Below are positions 62,884 through 64,000 of a stretch of DNA of 64,000 nucleotides, piece after piece; position 1 is the stretch's first letter; each line of letters begins with the position of its first letter. Both the position numbers and the translations under genes were made by a program. Source of the stretch: Archangium violaceum (GTDB lineage Bacteria > Myxococcota > Myxococcia > Myxococcales > Myxococcaceae); the NCBI RefSeq assembly GCF_016859125.1, contig NZ_CP069338.1, forward strand, positions 11,535,501 to 11,599,500, given 5' to 3'. The notes beneath the pieces are model-generated. The model had not been told where the DNA came from and ran no database searches. It saw only the letters and a program-made list of their open reading frames with translations.

Positions 62884-64000
62884 TGAAAACGGAACGCTTC
62901 ACGGTCTCCATCCCCGATCACGTCCTCGAGGATCTCCGCCAGCGCCTGGCGCGGACACGGTGGCCGGGCGACTTCGCCAACGACGAATGGACCTACGGCA
63001 CCCAGCAGAAGTACCTCGTCGAGCTCATGCGCTACTGGGAGAAGGACTTCGACTGGCGCGCCCAGGAGCGGGCCATCAACGCCTTCAACCACTACCGCAC
63101 ACGGCTCGACGGCATCCCCATCCACTTCATCCACGAACGGGGCCAGGGACCGAGCCCGATTCCGCTCATACTGACGCACGGCTGGCCCTGGACGTTCTGG
63201 GACATGAACAAGCTCATCCGGCCCCTGACCCATCCGGCCGAGTTCGGCGGGAGCCCGGAGGACGCCTTCGACGTGGTGATTCCCTCGGTGCCCGGCTACG
63301 GGTTTTCCACCCCCCTGACGAAGACGGGAATCAGCTTCGTGGAGACGGCGGACCTGTGGGTCCAGCTCATGGAGGGGCTCGGCTACTCGCGCTTCGGCTC
63401 ACACGGAAGCGACATCGGCGCGTTCGTTTCCGCACAGCTCGGCCACAAGTACGCGGACCGGATGATCGGCATCCACACGACCTTCCCGCTGCCCCTCGAC
63501 GCCTGCACCGACGGCCACCCGCCGCCCTCCGAGTACGGCCCCGACGAACAGGAAGCACTCCAGCGAACCCTTCACTTCATGAAGGAAGGCATCGGCTACG
63601 TCGGCATCCAGAACACCCGGCCCCAGACGCTCGCGTATGGCATGCACGACTCGCCCGTGGGCATGTCCGCGTGGCTGCTGGACAAGCGCAAGACCTGGAG
63701 CGACTGCGACGGTGACGTGGAGAAGGTCTTCTCCAAGGACGAGCTGCTCACGGTGATGACGCTCTACTGGGTCACCGAGAGCTTCGGCACCGCCGCGCGC
63801 TTCTACTACGCGAACGCGCACCAGCGCTGGCGGCCCTCGCACTCGCGCACGCCCGTGGTCGAGGCCCCCACGGGCGTGGTCATCATGCCCAAGGACGTCG
63901 TGCAGATGCCGCGACGCTGGGTCGAGCGGTACTACAACGTCCAGCGCTGGACCGATGCACCTTCCGGAGGTCACTTCGCCTCCGTGGAGAAGCCCGGATT
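62884..64000 (+). CDS. Epoxide hydrolase (EHN family), 3' end outside the window
   Basis: The first 372 codons of an alpha/beta-hydrolase with the N-terminal epoxide-hydrolase domain (VLEDLRQRLARTRWPGDFAN; EWTYGTQQKYLVELMRYWEK). Oxyanion HGWP, nucleophile in GSHGSDIGAFV (Asp) and the catalytic His in APSGGHFASVEKPG near the window end. Opens epoxides to diols, possibly for detoxification or terpenoid metabolism. ATG 62884; the stop codon is not reached. Confidence 0.88.

Overview
The window looks like chromosomal DNA of a fruiting myxobacterium of the Cystobacterineae type (Archangium, Cystobacter or Myxococcus relatives). This rests on the very high G+C visible throughout, a MYXO-CTERM tail on a secreted amidase, a DUF2381 protein next to a Ser/Thr kinase, and two loci resembling the Sit lipoprotein toxins that myxobacteria exchange during outer-membrane fusion. 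The species assignment is inference.

Layout. 1-1770: TetR regulator with a pair of palindromic operators, and an HSL-type esterase. 1774-9552: a heavy-metal/redox cluster with a TlpA-like thioredoxin, two small secreted Cys-rich proteins, a CzcB-like adaptor carrying four Cys/His repeats, a CzcA-like RND pump, two incomplete CDF proteins and a DUF3703 remnant. 9553-16284: an accessory zone with an IS21-family remnant, a sit-like toxin/immunity locus whose sitB-like partner has been cut off, a further gene split by an IS701-like element, and a decayed DUF3696-ATPase pair resembling a defence system. 16285-34769: an integrative element of about 18.4 kb inserted in the 3' end of tRNA-Leu(GAG). 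It is bounded by 40-bp identical repeats and carries, from left to right, a PD-(D/E)XK-like nuclease and a reverse transcriptase fused to a nucleoside-phosphorylase domain (most likely an anti-phage system of the DRT/UG-RT kind), a complete IS21 element with a 7-bp target duplication, a coiled-coil protein, a complete sitB-sitA-sitI-like operon, an ilvA fragment, DUF2381 and kinase genes, three XRE regulators and a frameshifted tyrosine integrase.

34746-64000 is ordinary chromosome: tRNA-Leu; a secG-tpiA-pgk-gap operon; a MYXO-CTERM amidase; a DgkA-type kinase; an FAD dehydrogenase; an rRNA methyltransferase; a START protein; a YhaM-like nuclease; an MshEN/HD/DUF4388 protein; the metG-HEAT-tatD operon; NRDE and FAD proteins; a PLP trans-sulfuration enzyme with a divergent Lrp regulator; a cold-shock protein; the holB-holA pair; a TIGR02757 protein; and the start of an epoxide hydrolase.

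The most promising candidate for an undescribed system is the reverse transcriptase/nucleosidase plus nuclease operon at 16937-20259. Next in interest are the paired sit-like loci, which share a lipoprotein body of about 1.2 kb but end in unrelated toxin domains with matching, different immunity genes. G+C comparisons are by eye. No database search was run, so family names rest on motif recognition.
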